NCBI GenBank assembly: GCA_030682175.1
Contig: JAUXOM010000134.1
Coordinates: forward strand, 1 to 64,000
Origin: Rhodocyclaceae bacterium
Lineage (GTDB): Bacteria; Pseudomonadota; Gammaproteobacteria; Burkholderiales; Rhodocyclaceae
Reading direction: 5' to 3'
DNA: 64,000 nt
Part shown: in pieces, positions 18,836 to 27,678 of the stretch
How positions within the stretch are numbered: position 1 is the first letter of the stretch
How the letters are laid out: each line of letters starts with the position of its first letter
The notes under the pieces: generated by a model
Seen by the model: the letters and a program-made list of their open reading frames with translations, nothing else
What the model was told of the DNA's origin: nothing
The model's database searches: none
Translations under genes and position numbers: made by a program

Positions 18836-20161
18836 ATGCCAGACCCCAGGCCGGACGCCCTCCTCCAGCGCAGTCGCGCCGCCGTCTGGCACCCCTGCAC
18901 CCAGATGAAACATCACGACAGTGGCGAACTGCCGCTGCTGTCCATCACGCGCGGGGAAGGCGCCTGGCTGTATGGCAGCGACGGTCGGCGCTGGCTCGAC
19001 GGCATCAGTTCCTGGTGGGTCAATCTCTTCGGTCATTGCAATCCGCGCATCAACGCGGCCCTGCGCGACCAGCTGGAAAAGCTGGAGCACGTCATGCTCG
19101 CCGGCTTCACCCATGAACCGGCGGTGCAACTGGCCGAACGCCTCGCGGCGCTGACCGGCAACAAGTTGGGCCACTGCTTCTATGCCTCCGACGGCGCTTC
19201 GGCCACCGAGATCGCGCTGAAGATGTCCTTCCACTACTGGCAGAACAGCGGCCGGCCGGAGAAACAAAACTTCCTCTGCCTCGCCGGCGGCTATCACGGC
19301 GAAACCGTCGGTGCGCTGGCGGTCACCGACATCCCGCTGTTCCGCGCTGCCTATGGGCCGTTGCTGCGCGGCGCCACGGTGCTGCCTTCGCCTGATGCGC
19401 GCAACGCGGCGTCTGCAATCGAGGCCGCCCGCAGCGCGGCTGCCGCACTGGAGGCGCATCTGGCCGAGCACCATGGCCAGGTCGCCGCACTGATTGTCGA
19501 ACCACTGGTGCAGTGCGCCACCGGCATGGCCATGCATGATCCCGAATACCTGCGGCTGGCCCGCGCCTTGTGCGACCGCTACCAAGTGCACCTGATCTGC
19601 GACGAGATAGCGGTCGGCTTCGGCCGCACCGGCAGCTTCTTCGCCTTTGAGCAGGCCGCCATCACGCCCGACTTTCTCTGCCTGTCGAAGGGCATCTCCG
19701 GCGGCTATCTGCCGCTCTCCGCCGTCATGACGACGGACCCGATCTACGCCGCCTTCTACGACGATGCCACGACACGTGGTTTCCTCCATTCGCACTCCTA
19801 CACCGGCAACCCGCTCGCCTGCCGGGCGGCGCTGGCGAGTCTGGACATTTTCGCGACGGACGACGTGATCAACGCCAACAAAGCCCGGGCGGCGCACATC
19901 GACGCGCTGCTGGCGCCCCTGGCCGATCACCCGAACGTTCGCCACTACCGCCGGCGCGGCATGATCTTCGCATTCGACGTCGTCTCCGACGCCGGCTTTT
20001 CCAGACGTTTCTACCAGGCCGCACTAGCGCGCGAAGTGCTGCTGCGGCCGATCGGCAACACCGTGTACCTGATGCCGCCCTACATCCTCGACGCGGCGGA
20101 AACCCGGCACCTGTGCCACGCCACAGTCGCGGCGCTGGATGCCGCCATCCAATCGGGATGA
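18836..20161 (+). CDS. bioA: adenosylmethionine-8-amino-7-oxononanoate aminotransferase
   Basis: A PLP enzyme that converts KAPA to DAPA in biotin synthesis. At 441 residues it has the family start 'VWHPCTQMK', '[18 protein letters not shown]', the substrate motif '[14 protein letters not shown]', and the PLP lysine in '[15 protein letters not shown]'. It is the first gene of bioA-F-H-C-D. Its stop overlaps the bioF start (ATGA). Confidence 0.96.
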   Translation: MPDPRPDALLQRSRAAVWHPCTQMKHHDSGELPLLSITRGEGAWLYGSDGRRWLDGISSWWVNLFGHCNPRINAALRDQLEKLEHVMLAGFTHEPAVQLAERLAALTGNKLGHCFYASDGASATEIALKMSFHYWQNSGRPEKQNFLCLAGGYHGETVGALAVTDIPLFRAAYGPLLRGATVLPSPDARNAASAIEAARSAAAALEAHLAEHHGQVAALIVEPLVQCATGMAMHDPEYLRLARALCDRYQVHLICDEIAVGFGRTGSFFAFEQAAITPDFLCLSKGISGGYLPLSAVMTTDPIYAAFYDDATTRGFLHSHSYTGNPLACRAALASLDIFATDDVINANKARAAHIDALLAPLADHPNVRHYRRRGMIFAFDVVSDAGFSRRFYQAALAREVLLRPIGNTVYLMPPYILDAAETRHLCHATVAALDAAIQSG

Positions 20162-21318
20162 ATCTCGACGCCGAACTGGCAGCGCTGGCCGCGGCCGGCC
20201 TGTTGCGCCGTCCCGCCAGCGCCGACTCTTGCTGCGGTCCGGAAATGATCCTCGACGGCCGGCCGCTGCTCGCCTTTGCCAGCAACGACTATCTCGGCCT
20301 GGCCGCCGACCCGCGGCTGGTTGAAGCCGCCGTCGCGGCGGTCCGCCGCTGGGGCGTCGGTGCCGGCGCCTCGCATTTCCTCGGCGGCCATTTCCGGCCG
20401 CATCAGGAACTGGAGGAGCAGCTTGCCGCCTTTGTCGGCGCGGAGCGCGCGCTGTTCTTTTCCACCGGCTACATGGCCAACCTCGGCGTGGTCCCTGCGC
20501 TGGCCGGGCGCGGCGACGTCATCTTCGCCGACAAGCTCAACCACGCCTCACTGATCGACGCGGTGCGCCTCTCGTTGGCATTCAACCACCGCTATCCGCA
20601 CCTCGATGTCGCCGTGCTGGAAGGGCAACTGACCGCCAACCGCGCCAAGCAGCGGCTGATCCTCACCGATGCCGTCTTCAGCATGGATGGCGACATCGCG
20701 CCGCTACCGGAACTCCTGGCGCTCGCCGAAAGCTACGACGCCTGGCTGGTGGTCGATGATGCCCACGGCTTCGGCGTACTCGGTCCGCAAGGTCGCGGCA
20801 CACTGGCCCACCACGGTCTCAAGCCGGGTGGCCGCATCCTGCTGATGGGCACGCTCGGCAAGGCGGCCGGGGTCGCCGGCGCTTTCGTCGCGGGCGACAG
20901 CACAGTCATCGAGTGGCTGACCCAGAAAGCGCGCACGGCCATGTTCACCACCGCCACGCCGCCCATGCTGGCCGCGGTTTTGCAAGAAAGCCTGAAACTC
21001 ATTGAATCAGCAGACGACCGCCGCGCGCACCTCCAATCATTGATCGCCCGCTTAAGGGCCGGACTGGCACCGCTTTGCGCCCGCAGCGGCTGGCGGCTGC
21101 CGCCCTCGAGCACGCCGATCCAGCCGCTCGTCATCGGCGACAACCATGCGACCGTCGCGCTGGCCGAAGCCTTGAAGGCGCACGGCGTCTGGGCGCCAGC
21201 GATCCGTCCGCCGACCGTGCCTGAGGGTCAGGCGCGCTTGCGCATTTCGCTCTCCGCCGCGCACACCGAAGCACAGGTGGATCGGCTACTCGACGCGCTC
21301 GCGGAAATCACGCGGTGA
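20158..21318 (+). CDS. bioF: 8-amino-7-oxononanoate synthase, with a repeat-derived N-terminal patch
   Basis: Condenses pimeloyl-ACP with alanine to give KAPA. At 386 residues it has '[15 protein letters not shown]', '[16 protein letters not shown]' and the PLP lysine in '[15 protein letters not shown]'. Residues about 17-24, 'RRPASADS', are encoded by a near-perfect copy of the dispersed repeat (20207-20230) just before the '[17 protein letters not shown]' motif. The region is variable in the family, so the enzyme should tolerate it. The start overlaps the bioA stop. The bioF stop overlaps a GTG start of bioH. Confidence 0.95.
   Translation: MNLDAELAALAAAGLLRRPASADSCCGPEMILDGRPLLAFASNDYLGLAADPRLVEAAVAAVRRWGVGAGASHFLGGHFRPHQELEEQLAAFVGAERALFFSTGYMANLGVVPALAGRGDVIFADKLNHASLIDAVRLSLAFNHRYPHLDVAVLEGQLTANRAKQRLILTDAVFSMDGDIAPLPELLALAESYDAWLVVDDAHGFGVLGPQGRGTLAHHGLKPGGRILLMGTLGKAAGVAGAFVAGDSTVIEWLTQKARTAMFTTATPPMLAAVLQESLKLIESADDRRAHLQSLIARLRAGLAPLCARSGWRLPPSSTPIQPLVIGDNHATVALAEALKAHGVWAPAIRPPTVPEGQARLRISLSAAHTEAQVDRLLDALAEITR
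20207..20230 (-). repeat. dispersed repeat, short form, inside bioF
   Basis: GCCGTCCCGCC + AGCGCCGACTCTT on the plus strand matches the reverse complement of the consensus with one substitution. It is read in the frame giving RRPASADS within BioF. Confidence 0.85.
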
Positions 21319-22010
21319 AAGATCTGGTTTTACTGCCCGGCTGGGGCTTCGATTCCCGCGTCTGGCAGCCGCTCACCCGTTTGCTGGAACAAGACTTCCG
21401 CATCCATTCCGCCAGCGACGACCTGCCGGCCGGTGCCCACCTGCCGGCAGGCGCCATAGTGTGCGGCTGGTCGCTCGGCGCACTGACCGCAATGCAAATG
21501 GCGCTGACGCAGCCCGGGCGGATCGCCCGCCTCGTCCTGATCGGCGCGACGCCGCGCTTCGTGCAGGCACCCAACTGGCCGCATGCCCAGCCAGCGGCCC
21601 TGCTGGAGGGCTTCGCCACAGCGGTCGCCGCCGATCCTCACACAGCCCTGCGGCGCTTTGCCGCGCTGCTGAATCAGGGGGACGCCCAGGCACGCCGCCT
21701 GACCCGCGAACTTTCCGCGGTGCTGGCCACCGAGGCAACTGAGGTCACTGAGGTCATAGCGACCACGCTGGCCGCCGGTCTGAAAACCCTGCGCGACACC
21801 GACTTGCGGAATGACGTCAGCCGGATCCGCCAGCCAGTCCTGTTACTGCATGGCGCACACGACGCCCTGATGCCGCTGGCCGCAGGCGAATGCTTGGCCA
21901 CACATCTGCCGAATGCCCGGCTGGAAGTCTTTCCCGACGCGGCTCACGCGCCTTTTCTGGCACATCCGGAGCGCTGTGCGGATCTGTTGAGGCGCTTTGC
22001 GCATGAATGA
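21315..22010 (+). CDS. bioH: pimeloyl-ACP methyl ester carboxylesterase
   Basis: Removes the methyl group from pimeloyl-ACP methyl ester, ending the BioC-BioH branch of biotin precursor synthesis. It is a 231-residue alpha/beta hydrolase. '[15 protein letters not shown]' is the family opening, '[13 protein letters not shown]' holds the catalytic serine, '[12 protein letters not shown]' the aspartate and '[14 protein letters not shown]' the histidine. It uses a GTG start overlapping the bioF stop (GTGA). Around 21725-21760 a small tandem repeat encodes '[10 protein letters not shown]', a likely slippage tract in a surface loop. Confidence 0.93.
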   Translation: MKDLVLLPGWGFDSRVWQPLTRLLEQDFRIHSASDDLPAGAHLPAGAIVCGWSLGALTAMQMALTQPGRIARLVLIGATPRFVQAPNWPHAQPAALLEGFATAVAADPHTALRRFAALLNQGDAQARRLTRELSAVLATEATEVTEVIATTLAAGLKTLRDTDLRNDVSRIRQPVLLLHGAHDALMPLAAGECLATHLPNARLEVFPDAAHAPFLAHPERCADLLRRFAHE

Positions 22011-22860
22011 ACGCGCCGACAAACGTGCAGTTCGCCAGTCCTTCGACCGCGCCGCCGCCAGCTACGATTCAGTGGCCGGCCTGCAGCGGCAGGTCTGCGA
22101 ACTGCTGCTCGCCGCTCTGCCAGCGCCGACTTTGTTAGCCCCCCACGCTCGCAACCCCGGCTCGCCGCCCCCCACCCCCAGAGGGGGCAATCCGCTGACG
22201 TCGGCTTGGGGCGGCCCGGCGCCGACTGTTGCCTCCACGATCCTCGATGCCGGTTCCGGCACCGGCTACGGCCAGCGCCTGCTCGCCGCACGGTGGCCGG
22301 CTGCGCGGCTGGTCGCCGCCGACTTTGCCCACGCGATGTTGATCGGTTCGGCAGGCGAGCGGATCTGTGCCGACATCGAAGCGCTGCCCTTGCCAGCAGA
22401 CGCCTTCGACCTTTACTGGTCGAGCCTGTCGATCCAGTGGTGCGACACGCGACGAGTCATTGCCGAGGCTGCCCGCGTGCTTTCCCGCGGCGGGGTGCTC
22501 GCCGTCAGCACTCTGGGCACCGGTACCCTGGCCGAATTGCACCATGCCTTTGCCGGTGTTGACCAGCACCGCCATGTACTTGAATTTTCTCCGGAACAAC
22601 TGCTGGCGGACGCCTGCGCCACGGCGGGCTTGCGCAATGTGACGCTGGAAACCCGCAGTATCCGCCGCTACCATCCCGACCTGAAAACATTGTTGCGCAC
22701 CCTGAAATCGCTCGGCGCGAATCAGGTCGGGGCAAACCGCCGGCCGGGACTGTTCGGTCGCCAGGTCTGGCAAGCGGTCGAGGCGCGCTACGAATCCCTG
22801 CGGGAAGATGCCGGTCTGCCCGCGACTTACCAGGTAATTCTATGCACCGCGCTGAAATGA
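22003..22860 (+). CDS. bioC: malonyl-ACP O-methyltransferase with an in-frame repeat insertion
   Basis: Methylates malonyl-ACP to start pimelate synthesis. At 285 residues, 'SFDRAAASYDSVAGLQRQV' and the SAM motif 'ILDAGSGTGYGQRLL' are standard. Between them, about 38 residues (39-77) rich in Pro, Gly and Ala are not expected in BioC. They are encoded by repeat sequence at 22115-22232 and read 'PAPTLLAPHARNPGSPPP' and onward. The frame stays open and the rest of the protein is intact. The insertion falls just before the SAM-binding strand, where a loop could be tolerated, so the gene is probably functional, though this needs testing. ATG 22003 overlaps the bioH end. The stop overlaps bioD (ATGA). 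Confidence 0.92.
   Translation: MNERADKRAVRQSFDRAAASYDSVAGLQRQVCELLLAALPAPTLLAPHARNPGSPPPTPRGGNPLTSAWGGPAPTVASTILDAGSGTGYGQRLLAARWPAARLVAADFAHAMLIGSAGERICADIEALPLPADAFDLYWSSLSIQWCDTRRVIAEAARVLSRGGVLAVSTLGTGTLAELHHAFAGVDQHRHVLEFSPEQLLADACATAGLRNVTLETRSIRRYHPDLKTLLRTLKSLGANQVGANRRPGLFGRQVWQAVEARYESLREDAGLPATYQVILCTALK
22115..22232. repeat. composite repeat insertion in bioC
   Basis: The left edge carries half of the dispersed repeat (TGCCAGCGCCGACTTTG, 22119-22135), and the right edge a partial copy (GGCGCCGACTGTTGCC, near 22218-22233). Between them lies a second element with a CCCCC-AGA-GGGGG hairpin (22175-22187) and TTGGGGCGGCCCGGCG (22206-22221). A related element is at 36459-36496. The nested arrangement looks like one repeat inserted into another. 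Confidence 0.75.
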
Positions 22861-23534
22861 CCTCGCCACGCCCCGGCACTGGCTTCTTCATCACCGGCAC
22901 CGATACGGGGGTCGGCAAAACCCTCGTCAGCTGCGCCCTGCTCCATGCTGCGCGCCAACAGGGCCGCACGGCCATCGGCATGAAGCCGGTTGCCGCCGGT
23001 ACCGACAACAGCGGCCGCAACGAGGATGTCGAGTGCCTGAACGCCGCAAGCTCATTCATTGCGGCAGCGGAACTCGTCAATCCCTACTGCTTTCCCCCGC
23101 CAATCGCCCCGCATATCGCCGCGGCCGAAGCGGGGCGGGCCATCGATCTTGCCGTGATTCGCACCGCCTTCGAGCAACTCGCCGCGCAGGCCGACCTCAC
23201 CCTGGTCGAAGGTGCGGGCGGCTTTCTGGTGCCGCTGGGCGAATCGATTGACACCGCCGATCTGGCTGCTCATCTAAATTTACCGGTGATTCTGGTGGTC
23301 GGTCTGCGCCTCGGCTGCATCAACCACGCCCGGCTCACCGCCGCAGCCATCCTTGAACGCGGCCTGACCCTCGCCGGTTGGGTGGCCAACAGCATCGATC
23401 CGGCGCTGCCTCGCCGGGTGGAAAACATCGCGGCGCTGGTGGATCGGCTGCCCGCACCGCTACTCGGCGTCCTGCCGCATCAGGCAGCGCATGATCCGGC
23501 GGCAGTCGCACATTTACTGCGAATTCCAGGCTGA
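22857..23534 (+). CDS. bioD: dethiobiotin synthetase
   Basis: ATP-dependent closure of the ureido ring to give dethiobiotin. The 225-residue protein has the P-loop 'ITGTDTGVGKTLVSCALLH' near the start, 'GMKPVAAG', 'NPYCFPPPIAPHIAA' and 'LVEGAGGFLVPLG'. The start ATG overlaps the bioC stop. It is the last gene of this bio cluster. bioB is not in the window, so biotin synthase must be encoded elsewhere. Confidence 0.95.
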   Translation: MTSPRPGTGFFITGTDTGVGKTLVSCALLHAARQQGRTAIGMKPVAAGTDNSGRNEDVECLNAASSFIAAAELVNPYCFPPPIAPHIAAAEAGRAIDLAVIRTAFEQLAAQADLTLVEGAGGFLVPLGESIDTADLAAHLNLPVILVVGLRLGCINHARLTAAAILERGLTLAGWVANSIDPALPRRVENIAALVDRLPAPLLGVLPHQAAHDPAAVAHLLRIPG

Positions 23535-23614
23535 ACAATAAACATATTTATATTAATTAACATATCGTTATTTATTATTGTTAATCTAATTTGTTATGTA
23601 AGTTGGCATCTTTG
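23534..23614. other. AT-rich intergenic segment with a weak inverted repeat
   Basis: After bioD the sequence turns sharply AT-rich for about 70 bases, unlike the GC-rich surroundings. AACAATAA (23534-23541) is inverted as TTATTGTT (23575-23582). It could be a transcription end or a promoter/UP region for the next gene, or the trace of an insertion. No gene is visible. Confidence 0.5.
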
Positions 23615-23683
23615 AAAGTCGGCGTGACCGAAGGAAATCCCTTTGGGACTGGCGGAATGAAATGCCCCGTAGCGGGTACGGCG
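23615..23683 (+). repeat. dispersed repeat, longest form (both extra modules)
   Basis: This copy contains every module: AAAGTCGGCG, TGACCGAAGGAAATCCCTTT + GGGA (24 bases), CTGGCGG, then a 23-base stretch containing TGCCCCGTAGCGGGTA in place of the usual GA, and CGGCG. The last module has a small CCCG-TAG-CGGG hairpin. Because the additions are 24 and 21 bases, the frame starting KVG stays open to the AGTA end. It lies about 70 bp upstream of the start at 23755. Confidence 0.85.
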
Positions 23684-23754
23684 ACCGACTAAAGCTGGCT
23701 TCCCGAACGTCGTTACCCTCCTGATGGGCAAGCTTTGCCCGGAGGAGAAGACTC

Positions 23755-24930
23755 ATGAAAATCGCCAGTAGCGAGCTTGCCCTGCAAGCCGACCATGCTG
23801 CGCAGACGCGCCAGCAAAGCAGTGAAACCCTGCGTGCCTGGCGTGGCGAACGACCGGATTTTGAACGCGCGGACCGGCCGGCCCTACCCTCTACCATCGC
23901 CAGCATTTCGACCGCGGCGCGCCAGGCATTTGCCGCCGTCCCTGATTTGCGCGGTCTTCCGGCTATCGCTGCCCAAAATTTACGCGGTGTTCCGGCTGTC
24001 GCCGTCCCACCAGCGCCGACTTTTGCGGCAGACCAAACCGACACATCCCAAGCCCAGGCCATCGACGCCGCCTTCGAAGCCGCCGACAAGGATCCTTTTC
24101 TTGTCCTCATCAGGCACATGATCGAGATGCTGACCGGCGAGAAGGTACGGACCCTTGATGTTGAAGCTTTTTCTGCGGAAATGCGGCGCAGTGCGCATGG
24201 CACTGAGGCGATCGCGGCGAGCACGGCGGCGACCGGCAGCAATCAAGCTGCCGGCTTCGGCATCGAATACGACTACCACGCCATCCGCGAAGAAATCGAA
24301 ACCAGCCGGTTTTCCGCCCAGGGCGTGGTGCGCACCGCTGACGGGCAGGAATTCAGCTTCCAGTTGAACCTTGAAATGACCCGTTACTACCGGGAAGAAA
24401 CCAGCGTCAGCCTGCGTGTCGGCGATGCCGTGCGCAAGGACCCGCTGGTCGTCAATTTCGGCGGCACGGCAGTGCAATTGGCCAGTCTGGCAAACCAGCG
24501 TTTCAGTTTCGACCTCGACGGCGACGGCCAGGCAGAAAACCTGCCCTTGTTCGCCTCGGGCAGTGGCTATCTGGCGCTGGACCGCAACCACAATGGCCGC
24601 ATCGACTCCGGCAAGGAACTGTTTGGCCCGCAAACCGGCAAGGGATTCGCCGAACTGGCCCGCCTCGATGCCGACGGCAATGGCTGGATCGACGAAAACG
24701 ATCCGGATTTCAAGCACCTGGGTGTTTGGGTACCGGCCAGCACCGGCCCCGGCTCGCTGAAAACACTGGCCGATCTGGGCATCGGCGCCCTCGCGCTGGC
24801 GCATGCCACGACGCCGTTTGCCCTGCGTGACAGCGAGAACAGGGATCAGGGGCAGGTCAAGGCGAGCGGACTCTATCTCAGTGAATCCGGCCAGGCCGGC
24901 AGCCTGCAGGAGATCGATTTGACGGTTTAA
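23755..24930 (+). CDS. uncharacterised protein with EF-hand-like calcium loops
   Basis: A 391-residue protein with no signal peptide or membrane segment. The C-terminal third has three acidic calcium-loop-like motifs: 'DLDGDGQAENLPLF', 'DRNHNGRIDSGKELFG' and 'DADGNGWIDENDPDF'. Similar uncharacterised proteobacterial proteins share the 'LDxNxNGxIDxGxELFG' pattern. The N-terminal 110 residues are low-complexity and include a tandem 11-residue repeat ('DLRGLPAIAAQ', 'NLRGVPAVAVP') followed by 'PPAPTF' from the dispersed repeat. A GGAGGAG precedes the ATG, and a GGGCAA-GCT-TTGCCC hairpin lies directly before that site. Function is unknown. A secreted or surface calcium-binding protein is possible, but the sequence gives no export signal. 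Confidence 0.8.
   Translation: MKIASSELALQADHAAQTRQQSSETLRAWRGERPDFERADRPALPSTIASISTAARQAFAAVPDLRGLPAIAAQNLRGVPAVAVPPAPTFAADQTDTSQAQAIDAAFEAADKDPFLVLIRHMIEMLTGEKVRTLDVEAFSAEMRRSAHGTEAIAASTAATGSNQAAGFGIEYDYHAIREEIETSRFSAQGVVRTADGQEFSFQLNLEMTRYYREETSVSLRVGDAVRKDPLVVNFGGTAVQLASLANQRFSFDLDGDGQAENLPLFASGSGYLALDRNHNGRIDSGKELFGPQTGKGFAELARLDADGNGWIDENDPDFKHLGVWVPASTGPGSLKTLADLGIGALALAHATTPFALRDSENRDQGQVKASGLYLSESGQAGSLQEIDLTV
23942..24024 (-). repeat. 33-bp tandem repeat plus a dispersed repeat copy, inside the EF-hand-like gene
   Basis: ATTTGCGCGGT-CTTCCGGCT (from 23945) recurs as ATTTACGCGGT-GTTCCGGCT (from 23978), a period of 33 bases or 11 codons. It runs straight into GCCGTCCCACC + AGCGCCGACTTTT (24001-24025), a dispersed repeat copy read as AVPPAPTF. 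A similar CCGATTTACGCG segment stands beside the repeats in tex (45299-45310). Confidence 0.75.
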
Positions 24931-24942
24931 AACAAATACCCG

Positions 24943-24981
24943 CCACTTTGCCCTTGAAAAAATGGCAAAGTGGCCTCATTC
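24943..24981 (+). promoter_or_regulatory. sigma-32-type promoter of grpE within a perfect palindrome
   Basis: CTTGAAA (24953-24959), a 14-base spacer and CCTCATTC (24974-24981) fit the heat-shock sigma pattern CTTGAAA-N11-16-CCCCATNT with two mismatches in the -10. The -35 box and spacer lie inside a perfect 10-bp inverted repeat, CCACTTTGCC (24943-24952) with GGCAAAGTGG (24964-24973). This is not a CIRCE sequence. Confidence 0.72.
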
Positions 24982-25016
24982 ACTGCATGGTTTAACGTAA
25001 TAAAGGACACCGTCCC

Positions 25017-25574
25017 ATGCAGGAAGAAAAAAACCTATCCCTTTCCGAACAAGAAGCAGATGCCAAAGACGCCAGTGCAGCGACTGCGTCTGAAACAAGC
25101 GGTGTCGATAGCACCCACAGCCCGGAAGCACTGCTCAAGGCCGCCGAACTGAAGGCTGCCGAAAGCCACGACGCCTGGCTGCGCGCCAAGGCCGACACCG
25201 AAAACCTGCGCCGCCGCGCCCAGGAAGACGTCACCAAGGCCCACAAATTCGCCGCTGAAAAATTTGCCGGCGAACTTCTGGCCGTGAAAGACAGCCTTGA
25301 GGCTGCCCTGGCCAACGAAACCCAGACCGCCGAAGCGCTCAAGGCCGGCGTCGAGCTGACACTGCGGCAACTCAATGCCGCCTTCGAAAAATCTGCCGTG
25401 GCCGAATTGAACCCGCTCGGTGAGAAATTCGATCCGCACTTCCATCAGGCCATCGCCATGGTCGACGCCCCACAGGAGCCCAATACGGTGGTCAGCGTAC
25501 TGCAGAAAGGCTATGCCCTGCACGAGCGCATTCTGCGCCCGGCACTGGTGACTGTCGCCAAGCCGAAAGACTAA
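25017..25574 (+). CDS. grpE: nucleotide exchange factor GrpE
   Basis: Drives ADP release from DnaK. At 185 residues it has an acidic, disordered first 45 residues and then a long helical coiled coil ('[21 protein letters not shown]'). The compact C-terminal domain includes '[36 protein letters not shown]' and '[12 protein letters not shown]'. It leads the grpE-dnaK-dnaJ chaperone cluster and has a sigma-32-type promoter about 40 bp upstream. Confidence 0.97.
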   Translation: MQEEKNLSLSEQEADAKDASAATASETSGVDSTHSPEALLKAAELKAAESHDAWLRAKADTENLRRRAQEDVTKAHKFAAEKFAGELLAVKDSLEAALANETQTAEALKAGVELTLRQLNAAFEKSAVAELNPLGEKFDPHFHQAIAMVDAPQEPNTVVSVLQKGYALHERILRPALVTVAKPKD

Positions 25575-25587
25575 AGCGCAGCCACCG

Positions 25588-25615
25588 CTTGAACCATGGG
25601 GCAATAACCCCATAT
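25588..25615 (+). promoter_or_regulatory. sigma-32-type promoter of dnaK
   Basis: CTTGAAC (25588-25594), a 13-base spacer and CCCCATAT (25608-25615) make an almost perfect heat-shock promoter. ATGGGG (25596-25601) and CCCCAT (25608-25613) form a 6-bp inverted repeat across the spacer and -10. It lies about 55 bp before the dnaK start, so dnaK can be induced independently of grpE. Confidence 0.85.
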
Positions 25616-25667
25616 TTAACGCAGACAAGTTTTTATCCACGAATTTCAGTACTAAAGGAAAACACAC

Positions 25668-27602
25668 ATGGGCAAGATCATCGGCATCGACCTCGGCACC
25701 ACCAATAGCTGCGTCGCCATCATGGAAGGCGGCAAGCCCAAGGTCATCGAGAATTCCGAAGGTGCGCGCACCACGCCATCCATCGTCGCTTACACCGAGG
25801 ATGGCGACATTCTGTGCGGCGCCAGCGCCAAGCGCCAGGCCGTCACCAACGCCAAGAACACCCTGTTCGCCGTCAAGCGCCTGATCGGTCGCCGCTTCGA
25901 AGAGAAGGAAGTGCAGAAGGACATCGACCTGATGCCCTTCAAGATCGTCAAGGCCGATAACGGCGACGCCTGGGTCGAGGCACGCGGCCAGAAGATGGCC
26001 CCCCCGCAGGTTTCTGCCGAGGTGCTGCGCAAGATGAAGAAAACCGCCGAAGACTATCTCGGCGAGGAAGTCACCGAAGCCGTCATCACCGTACCGGCCT
26101 ACTTCAACGACTCCCAGCGCCAGGCCACCAAGGATGCCGGCAAGATCGCCGGGCTTGAGGTCAAGCGCATCATCAACGAGCCGACCGCCGCAGCCATTTC
26201 CTTCGGCCTCGACAAGCAGGAAGGCGACCGCAAGATCGCGGTGTTCGACCTCGGCGGTGGCACCTTCGACATCTCCATCATCGACATCGCCGAGATCGAG
26301 GGCGAGCACCAGTTCGAGGTCATGTCGACCAACGGCGACACCTTCCTCGGTGGCGAGGACTTCGACCAGCGCATCATCGATTACATCGTCACCGAGTTCA
26401 AGAAGGAACAGGGCGTCGACCTCAAGAAAGACGTGCTGGCACTGCAGCGTCTGAAGGAATCCGCCGAAAAGGCCAAGATCGAACTCTCGTCCAACCAGCA
26501 GACCGAGATCAACCTGCCCTATATCACGGCAGATGCATCCGGCCCGAAGCACCTGGCGATGAAGATCACCCGCGCCAAGTTTGAGTCGCTGGTGGACGAA
26601 CTGATCGAGCGCTGTGTCGCGCCCTGCCGTATGGCCATCAAGGATGCCGGCGTCAAGATCGAGGACATCGCCGACGTCATCCTGGTTGGCGGCATGACGC
26701 GCATGCCCAAGGTGCAGGACAAGGTCAAGGAACTGTTCGGCCGGGAACCGCGCCGCGACGTGAACCCGGACGAGGCCGTCGCCGTCGGTGCCGCCATTCA
26801 GGGCGGCGTGTTGCAGGGCGAAGTCAAGGACGTGCTGCTGCTCGACGTCACGCCGCTCTCCCTCGGCATTGAAACCCTGGGCGGCGTGATGACCAAGCTG
26901 ATCAAGAAGAACACGACGATTCCGACCAAGACCAGTCAGGTGTTCTCCACCGCCGACGACAACCAGAACGCGGTGACCATCCATGTGCTGCAGGGCGAGC
27001 GTGAAATGTCCGCCGGCAACAAGAGCCTCGGCCAGTTCAACCTGACCGACATCCCGCCCTCACCGCGCGGCATGCCGCAGATCGAGGTCACCTTCGACAT
27101 CGATGCGAACGGCATCCTCCACGTTTCAGCGAAGGACAAGGGTACCGGCAAGGAGAGCAAGATCACCATCAAGGCCAACTCGGGCCTCTCCGACGAGGAG
27201 ATCCAGAGCATGGTGCAGGATGCCGAGGCCCACGCCGAAGAAGACAAGAAGGCCCACGAACTGGTCGATACCCGCAATCAATGCGATGCCATGGTGCACT
27301 CGGTGAAGAAGGCCGTGGCCGAGCACGGCGACAAGGTCGACGCCGATGAAAAGGCCAAGATCGAAGCCGCCATCAAGGAGGCCGAAGAGGCCATGAAGGG
27401 CAACGACAAAGCCGACATCGAAGCCAAGACGCAGGCACTTGGCCAGGCTTCGCAGAAACTCGGCGAGAAGATTTATGCCGAGACGCAGCAGGCTGAAGCG
27501 GCTGGTGCTGGTGCTGCTGGCGCCGCTTCAGGCGGCGAAGCCAAGAAAGACAACCCGGATGTAGTGGATGCCGAATTCACCGAAGTAAAAGACAAGAAGT
27601 AA
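25668..27602 (+). CDS. dnaK: Hsp70 chaperone DnaK
   Basis: ATP-dependent chaperone, 644 residues, full length. The nucleotide-binding domain starts '[17 protein letters not shown]' and includes '[22 protein letters not shown]', '[13 protein letters not shown]' and '[11 protein letters not shown]'. The substrate domain has '[19 protein letters not shown]', and the lid ends in the typical '[13 protein letters not shown]'. It has its own sigma-32-type promoter and sits between grpE and dnaJ on the same strand. Confidence 0.99.
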   Translation: MGKIIGIDLGTTNSCVAIMEGGKPKVIENSEGARTTPSIVAYTEDGDILCGASAKRQAVTNAKNTLFAVKRLIGRRFEEKEVQKDIDLMPFKIVKADNGDAWVEARGQKMAPPQVSAEVLRKMKKTAEDYLGEEVTEAVITVPAYFNDSQRQATKDAGKIAGLEVKRIINEPTAAAISFGLDKQEGDRKIAVFDLGGGTFDISIIDIAEIEGEHQFEVMSTNGDTFLGGEDFDQRIIDYIVTEFKKEQGVDLKKDVLALQRLKESAEKAKIELSSNQQTEINLPYITADASGPKHLAMKITRAKFESLVDELIERCVAPCRMAIKDAGVKIEDIADVILVGGMTRMPKVQDKVKELFGREPRRDVNPDEAVAVGAAIQGGVLQGEVKDVLLLDVTPLSLGIETLGGVMTKLIKKNTTIPTKTSQVFSTADDNQNAVTIHVLQGEREMSAGNKSLGQFNLTDIPPSPRGMPQIEVTFDIDANGILHVSAKDKGTGKESKITIKANSGLSDEEIQSMVQDAEAHAEEDKKAHELVDTRNQCDAMVHSVKKAVAEHGDKVDADEKAKIEAAIKEAEEAMKGNDKADIEAKTQALGQASQKLGEKIYAETQQAEAAGAGAAGAASGGEAKKDNPDVVDAEFTEVKDKK

Positions 27603-27678
27603 TTCACCTGCAACACATCGGCAGCGGGCCGCCGGCTAGTTTCTAGCCCCGGCCCATTGCCGTTTTATCAGGACAGTC

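Noticed and set aside
23684-23754. Riboswitch (c-di-GMP type) before the EF-hand-like gene
   Set aside because: Hairpins are present, but the conserved core of the known c-di-GMP riboswitch classes could not be found; one hairpin belongs to the repeat and the other just precedes the ribosome site.
16754-25667. CIRCE operator for HrcA
   Set aside because: TTAGCACTC-N9-GAGTGCTAA or a close variant was not seen upstream of hrcA, grpE or dnaK; the palindromes found there have other sequences.
25035-26984. A 649-codon open frame antisense to grpE and dnaK
   Set aside because: DnaK and GrpE are unmistakable on the other strand; the antisense frame is low-complexity and is a known artefact opposite dnaK.
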